From positions 176,944,504-177,008,503 of the forward strand of contig CM030368.1 of the NCBI GenBank assembly GCA_017893485.1: a DNA stretch of 64,000 bases, read 5' to 3'. Source of the stretch: Hemerocallis citrina (lineage: Eukaryota; Streptophyta; Magnoliopsida; Asparagales; Asphodelaceae). Made by a program: the position numbers and the translations under genes. Below are positions 1 to 11,253 of the stretch, in pieces. Each line of letters begins with the position of its first letter. Position 1 is the stretch's first letter. Under the pieces are notes generated by a model. That model was not told the origin of the DNA and searched no databases. It saw only the letters and a list, made by a program, of their open reading frames with translations.

Positions 1-38
1 AAGTCGGAGGACTGGAATGGCTCGATATCCTATGATAC

Positions 39-3000
39 TTAGAGTGGCGCCGGAGCGCTTTCTTGGTATTTTAGGAGGTGGTCGGCATTCCAGGTTCTCG
101 GAAGCTCTCTGCCCTCTAGGTCTTCAAGATGATATGTTCCGGGCTGAACTACCTTTGTGATCCTGTACGGCCCTTCCCAGTTCGGAGCCAGCTTGCCCTT
201 CTGATTGGGGAAGGATATGGCTAGCTTTCTCAAGACCAAATCTCCTTGCTTAAGGTTGGCGGGTCAGACCTTTTTGTTGTATGCCTGTTCAACCCTTCTT
301 CGGTAACTCTGCTACCGAATCGCCGCTCTTTCCCTCAGTTCATCTATCAGGTCTAAATCTGCTCTGAGGTCCTTGGCATTCTGTGCTTCGTCATAGGCTG
401 TGAGCCGAGGGGAAGGTATTCCGACCTCGAGAGGTATCACGGCCTCGGACCCATAGGTGAGGTTGAAAGGGGACTCGCCTGTGGGGGTCCGCTTGCTCGT
501 GCGGTAGTTCCAAAGGACGTTGGGGAGTTGGTCGACCCATAAGCCCTTGGAGCTTTTGTCCAGCCTTTTCTTGATGCCTGCGAGGATCTGCCGATTAGCA
601 TTTTCGGCCTATCCGTTCGACTGAGGGTGGGAGACGGACGAGAAGCGCTGCTGGATGGCAAGGTCGTCGCACAGAGCTCGGAATGCTGCGCCAGTGAACT
701 GAGTCCCGTTGTCCGTCACGAGGACGCGGGGGACGCCGAACCTACAAATGATGCTCTTCCAGAAGAACTATACCACCTTGTTCTCGGTTATAGTGGTGAG
801 GGGCTCGGCCTCGACCCACTTCGAGAAGTAGTCGATGGCTACGACCAAGAACTTGAACTGACCCGGAGCCGGAGGGAAGGGCCCTAGTAAGTCCATGCCC
901 CACATTGCGAAGGGGATGGGACTTGATAGGGAGGCGAGGTTGGCCTGAGGGAGGCGTCGAATGCTGGAGTGTCTCTGACAAGAGCTGCATTGCCGAACGT
1001 GTCGCTCGGCGTCTTGAAGGAGGGTCGGCCTGAAGTACCCATAATTCAAAGCTTTTCGGGCCAAGGACCTAAATCCTGAGTGTGCCCCTCCGATGCCTTC
1101 GTAGAGCTCTTGTAGGGCATATTCGACCTGATCCGGAGAAAGGCACCTTAGGTACGGTCGGCCGTCTATTTGAGAGAAAGAGCGTTTGTATAAGATGCCC
1201 TCGATCAAGACATACCGCTCGGCCCGGGTTCTGACTCGGCGAGCCTCTTTGGGGTCTTCGGGTAGAACCCCGTCCCTCAAGAATTCCACCAACGGCTTCA
1301 TCCAATTATCTTGTAACATGACCGGCAACGACTCCGCCGAGGCAGGCGTCTCGTCTTCGATGCTCGGTTTAGAGAGGACTTCGATCAGTACGGTCTGTTC
1401 GAGACCTTGCAGGGAGGACGAGGCCAATTTGGAGAGGGCGTCGGCTTGTGAGTTCTCTTCACGAGGAACCCGCTCAATGAGAGCCTCCTCGAACCGGTTC
1501 ATGAGGGCCCGAACCTTGGCGAGGTACTTCGCCATCCGCTCGTCTCGGGCCTCGTACTCGCCCAAGACTTGGTTCACGACGAGCTGGGAATCGCTGTGGA
1601 TTCGGAGGCGCTGCGCCCCAGCACTCCGTGCAAGTCCGAGACCGGCAATGAGAGCCTCATACTCCGCCTCGTTGTTCGAGGCCTTGAAGTTCATACGGAT
1701 CGCGTACTGGAGGACGAAGTTGTCAGGGCCGTTCAGAATGATGCCAGCGCCGCTTCCTTCATTACAAGAGGATCCGTCCACGAAGACTGTCCAAATGGGG
1801 GGTCCATTCGGGACGTGGCCGACCTCAGGGATAGTGGACTCTACGATGAAGTCGGCGAGTGCCTGCGCCTTAATTGCTGTCCGAGGTTGGTAAGAGATGT
1901 CATGCTGGCTCAGCTCTATGGACCACTTCATCAGCCGGCCCGAGGTCTCAGGCTTGTAGAGGATCTGCTTTAGGGGTTGGTCGGTGAGGACGATGACCGA
2001 GTGGGATTGAAAGTACGGCCGAAGCTTCCTCGCCGCCGTGACTAGGGCGTAGGCCATCTTCTCTATCTTCGGATAGCGGAGCTCGGCATCCCGAAGCACC
2101 TTGCTCATGTAGTAGATAGGCCTTTGGGTCCGATCCTCCTCTCTCACCAAGACAGCGCTCAAGGTCTGCTCGGAAGCAGCCAAGTAGACGAAGAGGGTCT
2201 CGCCCGGGACCGGTTTGCTGAGCAGAAGGGGGTTCACCAAGTATGCCTTCAACTGGTCGAACGATTCCTGTTGTGGTTGGCCCCATTCAAAACCCTTAGC
2301 CCCCCTGAGTGCTTTGAAGAAGGGGAGGCACTTTTCCCCCGACTTCGAGAGGAACCGGCCGATAGCAGCGAGCCGACCAGTGAGCTTCTGCACCTCCTTG
2401 ATGTTGCGAGGCGGGGCCATGTCTAGTATGGCCTTAATCTTCTCGGGATTAGCTTCGATTCCTCGTTGGCTTACCATGAAGCCGAGGAACTTTCCCGAAG
2501 AGACCCCGAACGCGCACTTGTTCGGGTTCAGCCGCATGTTGTGCCTTCTCAACACGCCGAAGGCCTCCTGGAGGTCGGCTACATGGTCTGTGCCCCGGAT
2601 GCTCTTGACGAGCATGTCGTCAACGTACACCTCCATGTTTCGGCCGATCTGGCTCTGGAAGACCTTGTTGACGAGGCGCTGGTAGGTGGCGCCCGCATTC
2701 TTCAAACCGAACGGCATGACCCGGTAGCAGTAGAGGCCTTGGTCGGTGACGAAGGAGGTCTTCGGAATGTCCGGAGGGAACATTCGGATTTGATTGTACC
2801 CCGAGAAGGCGTCCATGAAGCTGAGGAGCTCATGGCCCGAGGTGGCGTCAATAAGGGTGTCGATGTTCGGGAGAGGGAATGGATCCTTCGGACACGCCTT
2901 GTTCAGGTCGGTGAAGTCAATGCATATCCTCCACGAGCCATTGGACTTCTTGACCATTACAACATTCGACAGCCACTCGGGGTAATTTACCTCCTGTATG

Positions 3001-5777
3001 AACTTGGCCTTCAGCAGTTTATCCACCTCCTCCTTGATGGCCTGTTGTCGCTCGGGAGCGAACTTTCGCCTCTTCTGCTGAACCGGTTTGCACCCCGGTT
3101 CGACACTCAGGCAATGGACGAGCAGCTCCTCGGAAATGCCGGGCATGTCCGCGGCCGACCAAGCGAACAAGTCACGGTTATCCCGGATGCATTGAATCAG
3201 GTCCGAGCACAGTGCGGTCGGCAAGGACTTGCTGATGAGGAACTTCCAGCTCGGGTCTTCGTCCGAGAAGAGCACTTCTTCTAACTCGTCCGCCGGCTCG
3301 GACATTGGCCGAGCTTTCGGCTCGGGGATTTCTAGTGTCTCGAGCGAGAGCACTGGTCCCCCGGTGGAAGTCATGTAGCACTTCCGGGCTGTTTCTTGGC
3401 TTCCCCTGACTTCCCCTACTCCCGACCGAGTGGGGAACTTCATTTTCAAATGGTACGCCGAAGGGACAGCTTCCAAGGCGGCTAGGCCGGGTCGGCCTAG
3501 GATGACATTATACGCCGCCGGGACGTCGACGACCATGAAGTCCATCGGCTCGGTCCGGGTAGTAGGGGCGCTTCCCGCGGTTACGTCTAGGGTTATCACC
3601 CACTCGACAGTTACCGGGACCCCCGTGAACCCGTGGAGTGTGTAACCGGCCTGTTTGAGACGGTCCCGGGACAGCTGCAGGCCTCGGAAGGCCGAGAGGA
3701 AGAGAATATTGACCGAACTCCCATTGTCTACTAAAATCCTCTGCACCTTGAAGTTGGCCATGCGGAGGTCGATGACGAGGGCATCACAGTGTGGGGTTCG
3801 GACCCCTTCGAGGTCGGCATCGGAGAAAGAGACAGGGACGCCGAGACCTTTGGGGGGAGGGGCACTGTGAACCGAGTTGACCTCTCGGACGAAGGCCTTC
3901 CGGGAGGAATTAGAGGAGCCCCTCATGGGGCCTCCGTGGATCAGGTGCAGAATCCGTTCCTCCTCGAACTCGGGTGTCTCTTTGCGTCGCTCGGAACGCT
4001 TGTTAGCCCCCCGAGGCGGAGGAGAATTGCGGTCTGCCCGATCGTTAGCCTTCACGAATTTGGCCAACTGCCCCCTCCGTATAAGGGCTTCGATCTCATC
4101 TCTCAAAGCCCGGCAGTCGTTCGTGTCGTGGCCGTGGTCCAGATGGTAACGGCACCATTTATCTTTGTTCCTCCTCTTTGCTGGGGTGTGCATCCTCGGA
4201 GCTGGAGGGATGACCCCCTCCTTCTCCACTTCCATTAGGATGGTAGAGACGTTAGTGGTGAGGGGAGTGAACTTCTCGAACCTGGGGGGAGGGCGACGCT
4301 GACCGCCATTGTCCTTCTGAGCTTTCTTGGACCCCTCTTCCCCCGTCGCCTTCCTCTTCGACCCTGAGGAGGGCCCCCCGAAGCTTGGAAGGGCTTCGGC
4401 CTCCTCGGCTCGGATATACTTCTCGCACCTCAGGAGGAGGTCGGGGAAGTCATGTGGGGGCTTCTTGGCTAGAGACGATCGGAGGTTGGCATTGAGAACG
4501 TTCGACTGGAACGCCACGGTCGCCACTGACTGGTCTAAGGAGGCGATAGACCTGACCTCTGCGGTGAATCTCTTCACATAGTCCCGCAGCTTCTCTTCCC
4601 TTTCCTGCCGCAGATTCGGCAGGGAGAGACTTGTCTTCTCGGCTCGCCTGCTACTCACGAAGTGAGTTATGAACAGTGTTTCAAACTGCTCGAACAAGAA
4701 GATGGAGGAGGGGGCGAGTCTGGAATACTATTCCCGAGCCGACCCCCTGAGGATGGCAGGAAAGGTCCTGCAGAGCACGGCGTCAGAAGCTTGATGGATC
4801 AGCATCAGGGTCTTGAAGCTTTCGACGTGATCGACCGGGTCGGATTCCCCTGAGTACGTTTCAAACTGCGGAGGTTTGAAACCCCTCGGTATGTGGGCCT
4901 CCATGATCGACCGCAAGAAAGGGGGTCAGCTGGGACGGACGGTTCCTGCTCGGGACTCCTCCTCCCTGTCCATGCGGCCGATACGCCTTTCCACCTCATG
5001 GAGACGGCAGATGAGGACGTCGTCCCTCCGCTGGTAATCGTATGACCCCCCGGACTCCTCTTCATAGGAGGGGGAGCGCGGACTACGGCGCCGGTAGTCC
5101 TGGGATCGGTGAGGACTGTATTGCTGCCGCTGGCGGCTGGGAGCCGGGGAAGGACTCCGGGTTCGGCGGCGAGGACTGGGGTCCCTCGGGGGCGTCGGAG
5201 CCCTCTGAGCATTTTGGACGTTCTGCCAAAGGTTGAGGGCCTGTAGCACAGTGTCCTGAAATTGCAGGAACTCGGCACGAGTAATCGATGTGTCATTGTT
5301 CCTCCGAGGATGCCGATCCGCGGGGGAATGCGGCCTCCTCCTCCTGCGTTCGGGAGACGTTGCCTGGCCCCTGCGGTCCGGGGACCTCCTACCGTCTCGG
5401 CGACGAGGGGACTGCTCACCCTGACGCTGGCGGGAGGCTCCCTCTCGGGCCCGCCTCTCGTCAAGGTGGGTGCGGAGGTCGTCGTCCTTCTGGCAGTTCA
5501 GGAGCGTGTTGCGGAGGTCGGGATGATGAGAAGCCATCGAGTCCGAGGACCCATTATGGACCGAGACATGGTCTGGGTTGAGGGGCTGCTTCTGTTTCCG
5601 ACCATTATGGCCGGAAGGGCCATTGTTGGGTTGCTACTTGGGAAGAGGAGGTTGGCCCTGCTGGGCCGGAGGAGGAAGGTCGGGCTGAGGAATAGGATTG
5701 AAGGGGGCTTCCTCTGTAGGGTCTGCGGGATTAGCTCCACGGTTTGACCCTCGGGATCTGACCTTCTTTGGAGGCAT
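39..5777 (-). pseudogene. gag-pol polyprotein of Tat-A1, one frame broken by seven stops
   Basis: One reading frame from the ATG at 5777 (starts MPPKKVRS) to the stop at 39-41, about 1,912 codons, with no frameshift but seven in-frame stops: 5634-5636, 4926-4928, 4728-4730, 768-770, 609-611, 312-314 and 264-266. Order: Pro/Arg-rich gag N-terminus; Retrotrans_gag domain (about 4570-4900); zinc-knuckle-like C-YH-GH-C (about 4090-4160); aspartic protease motif LVDNGSS (about 3715-3740); RT with YVDD (near 2610-2635); RNase H; a second RNase H with VDGSSCNEGSG (about 1760-1800); integrase with an HHCC-type finger (about 960-1110), the core MDLLGPFPP (near 890), and a basic C-terminus. Most stops fit CAG or CGA to TAG or TGA, or TGG to TAG, when compared with Tat-A2. 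The gag and pol enzymes would form the particle and perform reverse transcription and integration; this copy cannot. Confidence 0.93.
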
Positions 5778-5827
5778 GGTTGGAGAGGACGACAGAGAAG
5801 GGGCTGAGGCTGTTCGTGTGGTCGTGT

Positions 5828-5845
5828 TCCCACAGACGGTGCCAA
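5828..5845 (-). promoter_or_regulatory. Primer-binding site of Tat-A1 (mutated)
   Basis: On the minus strand, after a short gap from the LTR end, the sequence is TGGCACCGTCTGTGGGAA. Tat-A2 and Tat-B2 have TGGCGCC at the same place, so the fifth base shows a G-to-A change. The TGGCGCCG start recalls primer sites ascribed to tRNA-Asp or tRNA-Arg in plant Tat/Athila elements; I cannot decide which. Confidence 0.7.
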
Positions 5846-5847
5846 TC

Positions 5848-6269
5848 TGTTACCGCTGATTTCGGTGTGGGGGTAAACAGATAGAATTTGTGAGTCCGCC
5901 TTCTTGCTCAGTTGTATTTATAGTCGCCAGGGGAGTTGTTTAAGGGCCTGATTTCCTGTGTAACGGCGGGAGTGAAATCCTCAGTCTGTTTAGGAAACTA
6001 ACTCCTTGATTCCCGGTGAGAGCAAATCAGGCCCGTTGATTGGGTCAAATCAGTGGCCCTAATTTGTCTCTTGCTAGTCTGGGCTCACTTCGGGTCGGGA
6101 CCCGTGCCCAATTGGAGCGGACCCATTGGTGGGTTATTGGATCTGTGAGAAGGAGATTCAGAACCCGCTTTGGACCCGCTTGTATGTGAAATTACCTTTT
6201 TACCCCCGAGCTTCGAGATTCGTGCCCAACCTGGACGGTTCCGATTTAACCCCATTTTTAGCCATATCA
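5848..6269 (-). repeat. 5' LTR of Tat-A1 (internally shortened)
   Basis: Read on the minus strand it starts TGATATGG and ends GGTAACA, next to the primer-binding site. At 422 bp it is shorter than the related LTRs of Tat-A2 (598 bp) and the solo copy at 49579-50197 (619 bp). The missing stretch lies in R/U5, between the TATA region near 5920 and the U5 end. Confidence 0.88.
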
Positions 6270-7186
6270 GGTATTTATTTTGGATAGTGGATAATTAAGT
6301 TGGGGAGTGGGATTATTAGTGGGCTAATTAATTATAATAACTACCCTATAATTACCCTATAAAATATACCTACCATTCAATACCCAACAAAATTAATCAA
6401 AAAAAATCAAACAGTTTATAAGCAGTCTTGCGGGTGTAGCAGGCTGGGGATTTCGGTGGGATTTTTTTGTGTTGCTTTTGTGGATTTTCGGAAGTTTTTG
6501 AAGGGAGATTACTACTAGTATACTTTTCTAATAGGTCGGTGTCTCTACTTGCTTGCTAATTGTAGATAAAATTCATGTTTAGGAGATTCATGTTAAAATT
6601 GTAGATGTGTTTTGAATTGTTTAACTTCTAATGTTTTTGTATGATGCATATTGTATAAATTTAGTAGTTGATAAATGTGAAAAATTGCATGTTAATAGAA
6701 AGTTATAATGTAGAATTATGGTGTAGTTGAACTATAGTTTACTTTAAAATATTTTATATTGCTTGTCATGCAAATTGTAGTATAATATGAGTAGATTTTT
6801 GTAGATGAATTGCAAGTAAATTTGAGTGTGTTTTATTGGAGTAGATTATAATTCTTGGAGAAAATTTTCCCCATCATTTTAAATAAATTTATAAATAAAA
6901 ATATGTACATGTGTTAGTAGAGTAGGGTTGGCAATTTATAAAATGCAAATTGTGTGTGAAAGTTCTAAAAATTGTTATTTTCATTTGTTGTGCATAGAAT
7001 CACTTTATTATAAATGAAATCAGTAAGAATTCATTACTGGAATCTTTGAAATGTGTGATATGAGCAAATAAATTTGATACAATTAATAGAAATCAATTTG
7101 GATGTATGTATTAAAATGGAGGAATGAACCGAGAGCTGGTTGTTAAAGATTTTATCCCCTATTAGGTTAGAGATGGTGTTTGGCTT

Positions 7187-7265
7187 TGTGGCTAGCGCGT
7201 GCGCCTTTGCGCTAGGTGCTGCCACGTGGCATGTGGGTGGTCACGGGTTCGAACTGGGGTTGGCT
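7187..7265 (+). other. tRNA-like module 1 in TekA
   Basis: An A-box-like TGGCTAGCGCG at 7189-7199 is followed 46 bases later by a B-box-like GGGTTCGAACTG at 7245-7256. Both have the order and orientation of an internal RNA polymerase III promoter, in the sense of the LTR. I could not fold a full cloverleaf, so this is not called a tRNA gene. Confidence 0.55.
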
Positions 7266-7349
7266 CTGTTTATTTCAAACTTTTTTTAAAAGTGAGAAAC
7301 AGTGAGTAGTTGATTATTTAAATACTCAGAGCACTATATAACTGTGAAC

Positions 7350-7425
7350 TGAGTTTAGCTCAGTGGGTTGGCGTTTCGTTGCTTGCTGTTTGGTGCCGGT
7401 TCGAGCCGGGGTGATGCAGTTTGAG
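7350..7425 (+). other. tRNA-like module 2 in TekA
   Basis: TAGCTCAGTGG at 7356-7366 matches the canonical A-box, and GGTTCGAGCC at 7398-7407 matches the B-box; the gap of about 31 bases is typical of a tRNA. The T-arm pairs only in part (GCCGG with CGGGG around the TTCGAGC loop). This is the best tRNA-like match in the window. It could be a decayed tRNA or SINE head captured by the LTR. Confidence 0.6.
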
Positions 7426-9304
7426 TTTTAAAACAAATTTTATTTTATTTTGGGTACTTTTCAAATGAGCAAACTTCATCAAAAATTCATAAAATATTAT
7501 TAGAACAATTTGGAGTTATTTTACACTATTCTAAAGATATTTTGAGAATTTAAAAGGCATGTTTTATTCGTTTGTTGAGTTGGAGCTCAAATTTAAAATG
7601 TATATGGTTGAAAATATTAAAGTTGACATTTTTTAATTAAAGTAAAGTTTGAATTGGAAATAAAGAAATCTTGGTGATGATTTTAAAGAAGATTGAAACT
7701 AAAAATAACGATTTAATTAAAGAAATGAGTTTTGACTGAAATATAGATTAATATGAAAAGAGCTATAAATGTTTGGAAGTGATTAATTTTGAAGAAACGA
7801 GTTTCGAGAAAACTTTGGAAGTGATTGGTTTGATTGGTTAATTAAAAGTCGTTATGTGAAATTCGATTTGGAAATTATTATTGAATGAGTTATGAAAAGT
7901 TGAATACTTCATGAATAAAGAGAATTGGTGATTGAATTAAAAATGAATGAATTGGTTCGTTAACCAAGGATTGTCTAAAAGACTTTGATTTGAGAAATTA
8001 TTAATAAATGTTGTTAAAGAAGATGAATACTTCGTGAATTATAAACATAAAGTGGATAAAAGTGAATGGTTGAATAAAAAATGAAATGTTTATGTTGAGG
8101 TTCTTGATACCCTATTTGATCTCTAGAATGAGATGATTGTTGGAATCTAGAGGCTAGGTAAGACCCTTAGTAACCGGCATTTTGAATAATGAGAATTTGA
8201 GTAGTAACCAATGTGGGTTGACTCTCTCTTTGAGAAGTAGCCAGTGTGGGCTGACTTTCTCTTGTGTTAATTTAAATCCGGTAGGGTAAGCTAGCTCTAG
8301 GTTGTGATGATTCTTTTAATTAAAAAACTGAAGGACAAGCACTAAGGGGAGATGTGATGAAGTATGGACAAACATGAGTATGAGGGCCTTGGTAGCGCAG
8401 TGGGAGGTTATCTCCATAATTATCGGGGTTGCGGCTCGCGATGGGAGATATTCCTTCAGAATTACTAGGATCAAGGCAACGCTCGTGGGGTATTTGTGTG
8501 ATGAGGTACCGATGACAGCGCGGTGTGGGTTTCGTCTACAGAATTATTAGGGTGTGAGGCGTGATGGCCGAAAATCACTTGCGGTGGGAGAACGAATCTC
8601 ATAAATTATCGGGGTCATAGCTCGCGGTGTGAGTATTCGCCTCCAGAATTATCGGGGTGTGAGGCAGTGTGTCGAAAATCACTTGCAGTGGGAGTGCGAT
8701 ACTCAAGAATTATCGGGGTGGTCTAGATACTCACAGGATATCTAAAACATACATTAATTAACGTAGTAGTAATTCATAGTAGGAGATTAAACCCTTTAAT
8801 GTGGAGTACGTAGGTGCTTGCCCTCGAACCTATGTATAATGGGATGCATAGAATCCGAACAAGTATGCATTAGTGTCATAGTAGTATAACATCTGCATTA
8901 GACATTAAGTCATACCACACACTGACATATTTAGAATAGTCACTCTTTTACACTTTATTGTGCATTCAAGTTTGTGTTTGCTAAAGTAAGAATATCGTTA
9001 TATTACGGCATAGCGAGTATCGCTATTTTATAACATTGCGTCGGTTGTAAGCAACTCACGTGCCCACAGTTTTTCATAGTAGGGCTTGGATTGGCAAAAG
9101 ACATACAGATGAATTGAAGCTGATGATTATTTCCATGTTGAGATTGTATATCTATCATGTTGTTTTCTTTTTAATTTCCGCTGCATTGATGTAAAGAACT
9201 TATTGTAATGAAAAGTTTTAATTTCCTTTTAAAATTGTACAAATTTGAAGTAAAAGATCCAGTTGTGCTACGAATTACATGTTAATAGAATTTGGGGTGT
9301 TACA

Positions 9305-10094
9305 ACAAGACTAAAGTGGGAAATGATCAACGCCTTGGTTCGGTCCTCGGCACCCTTGGTGCCCCGATTCTAAACTTTATACAACACTCACCGTTCACAA
9401 AGTCTCGGACCCATGCCTCAAAAGGGGGAAACCAGTTTGAAATATCAGCAAATCAACGCCTTTCCCACGAGTTATCAACTCCTCGGAAATGACCAACAAC
9501 TACTCCCGAGAATGGGGGGCTCATGATGTGGGTAAAAATTGTGGCCCGTCTCCGCCAAACGATTCTAGCATGAATCGCAAAGCAACAGACTGGGCCCAGC
9601 ACCAACCACACTACTGGTCCAGGCATGATAACTCCTCGGTCCTTCCGTAGGCCCGTTTGCGCACTCGGGTGAATCACCCGCAGTTCACGCCAGACACTCC
9701 ATCGGTTATGCTGTAACCGCCAGATCCTAAGATTAATGATCTGACCAATTTCAAATCCAAAATGAATGGGATTTTAATTCTGCCCAGGGATCCCTCCAAC
9801 GGATTTCTCCCGAACCTATAAATAGAACATCTACTGTACTGTTACAAGATAATCACTTTTTTCGCTACAAAACCCCTTCCTCTAAATTGCTATCTGCTGA
9901 CAAAAGCACCGGAGGGTCTATCACCGGAAATACTCCCGGTGTTTCAGGCTTCTTTTTGCAAGTCGGCAAGTCGGCTCCTCCCCCTATCCACTTGATTTCC
10001 TCTCGGATACAGAACGAAGTTTAGGATCACAGTTTCCATAATAACAAGAACTCACATTATCTGTTGCTCCCACACCCAAAAAACGACTGCAACA
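9305..10094 (+). mobile_element. 3' end of Tat element Tat-B1: 3' UTR, PPT and 3' LTR
   Basis: The 3' LTR runs 9524-10094 (571 bp). It starts TGATGTGGGTAAAAA, like the Tat-B2 LTR start TGTGGTGGGGTAAAAA, and ends GCAACA. It shares with Tat-B2 a TATAAATAG box (about 9828) and the CGGAGGGTC...CCCGGTGTTTCAGG block (9911-9950). A purine tract, GAATGGGGGGC at 9510-9520, precedes it, as expected for a polypurine tract, so this is the 3' LTR. The stretch 9305-9523 is GC-richer than the neighbouring LTR and is presumed 3' UTR. TekA's insertion separates it from the rest of the element. The flank GGTAT (10095-10099) is the presumed target duplication. Confidence 0.75.
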
Positions 10095-10243
10095 GGTATA
10101 AAGTACTCTTCTAAGGGTAATTGAGGACCAAGAATTCATGTTTTTGTGAGAAATAAATAAGAATTTAATGATGAAGAAAGAAGTAGAGTAAGAGATTGTA
10201 ACATCCCAAAAATGTTTAACAATAATTAAGATATGTGTTTGTG

Positions 10244-10284
<41 letters not shown>

Positions 10285-10753
10285 TAGTAAATGACTAATT
10301 TGTAAAGTTGCTAAAAATTGACATTTGTAAAGTTGCCCTTTCATGATCTCTCTCTCTCTCCATGATTCTTTTGTTGCCTTTCTTTTCCTTCCTCGGGTTG
10401 CTGCCACAACTATTTTACAAAAAAGAGAACAGTGGGGAGAATGAGAAGGAGAAGGAGAAGGATAAGCCAGAAGGAGAAAGTCAAAGGTAACTTTGCTAAT
10501 AGTAATACAATGTGTTTCTAATTATTTTATTAGTTTCTTACTGGACCCTGGAAATTTATTAGGCTGATTTTATTGTGAAACCCTAAATCAATAAAATTTT
10601 AGAGTTTCTTGGTTTAGTTTTAATACTACTTTCTCCATCAAATGAATTGGTGATTATGGTTAATTGGAGGATAAAATTTGAATCATTTCCTTGTTGATTA
10701 ATTGTTGCAATGGCCTTTTAATTAAGAAAACTAGGGTTATATATATATACTCG
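10095..10753. other. Unassigned AT-rich stretch
   Basis: No gene seen. It holds a (TA)n run at about 10247-10280, a purine-rich run (GAGAAGGAGAAGGAGAAGG) near 10442-10460, and at 10197 a TGTAACATCCC motif that resembles an LTR terminus but has no partner that I can find. Confidence 0.5.
10247..10280. repeat. (TA)n microsatellite
   Basis: About 17 uninterrupted TA repeats. Confidence 0.95.
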
Positions 10754-11050
10754 TTTGCACGGACCCATTTGTAATGGAGCATTGCTTATATATAACCAAT
10801 GCTCCGTTGCAAACGGGTCCGTGCAAATGGGTATGCAAACCACAGAAGCCATTGTTCCCAACAATGACTTAGGTTATAAACCTAAGCCGTTGTTGGAGTC
10901 CAACAACAAAATTTGGATGGAAAAGAATTCCAACATCATACTATGGAACGGGCAACAGAGAGCATATTTAGTTTCGTTGCGGCTTAGATTATAACCTAGG
11001 CCATTGTTGGGAACAACGACTAAGGTTATATTAAGCCTGAAGTCGTTGTT
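10754..11050. repeat. Cluster of inverted repeats (foldback sequence)
   Basis: Three adjacent dyads. The first pairs 10754-10784 with 10797-10827 (28 of 31 positions, 12-base loop). The second pairs 10858-10874 with 10880-10896 (15 of 17 positions). A third, weaker one joins AACCTAGGCCATTGTT (from about 10994) to AACAACGACTAAGGTT. The core ACTTAGGTTATAAACCTAAG recurs in altered form. This looks like a small foldback element or a hairpin RNA source; I cannot define ends or a target duplication. Confidence 0.65.
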
Positions 11051-11061
11051 CGCATTGGAGA

Positions 11062-11065
<4 letters not shown>

Positions 11066-11100
<35 letters not shown>

Positions 11101-11126
11101 ATATATATATATATACAATGGAGAAT

Positions 11127-11215
<89 letters not shown>

Positions 11216-11221
11216 GAGAAT

Positions 11222-11248
<27 letters not shown>
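11066..11248. repeat. Compound (TG)n/(TA)n microsatellite
   Basis: Three (TG)n runs alternate with (TA)n runs, separated by copies of CAATGGAGAATTGTG, so the unit of unique sequence plus microsatellite is itself tandemly repeated. Confidence 0.95.

Positions 11249-11253
<5 letters not shown>

Larger units (their letters stand above)
1..6269 (-). mobile_element. Tat-lineage Ty3/gypsy element Tat-A1, 3' end outside window
   Basis: An LTR retrotransposon on the minus strand. Its 5' LTR is at 5848-6269, the primer-binding region follows just left of it, and gag-pol runs leftward to a stop at 39-41. The 38 bases left of that stop resemble the sequence just after pol in Tat-A2 (59918 on), so the 3' UTR and 3' LTR lie beyond the window edge. 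The LTR starts TGATATGGCTAAAAA on the minus strand, as in Tat-A2, so the two are one family. It is inserted in the Tekay-like LTR TekA; the right flank begins GGTAT, the presumed target duplication, but the other copy is not visible. A second RNase H domain downstream of the RT-linked one places it in the Tat lineage. Confidence 0.93.
6270..9304 (+). repeat. Tekay-like long LTR TekA (U3 start outside window)
   Basis: The right 3.0 kb of a long LTR on the plus strand, ending GGGGTGTTACA at 9304. It is related to TekB-TekF: it shares the motif near 8820-8870 (the ATGGGATGCATAGAATCC stretch, inverted in minus copies) and the dyad at 9039-9060. A TATA box (TATAAAAT) at 6359-6366 leaves about 2.9 kb of R-U5. 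Tat-A1 interrupts its U3; the rest of U3 would lie left of Tat-A1. A degenerate short tandem repeat containing AATTATCGGGGT fills 8400-8730. Two tRNA-like modules lie at 7187-7265 and 7350-7425. No protein is apparent. Confidence 0.8.

Noticed and set aside
1186..3284. Plus-strand open frames of up to 272 codons across the Tat-A1 pol
   Set aside because: Shadows of the GC-rich minus-strand polyprotein; no domain and no codon logic of their own.
6270..6274. GGTAT beside Tat-A1 and GGTAT beside Tat-B1 (10095) as one element's target duplication
   Set aside because: The two LTRs differ in family and orientation, so the shared five bases are coincidence.
7350..7425. Calling the tRNA-like modules real tRNA genes
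   Set aside because: A and B boxes are present but I could not pair acceptor or anticodon arms, and they lie inside LTRs; kept as tRNA-like only.
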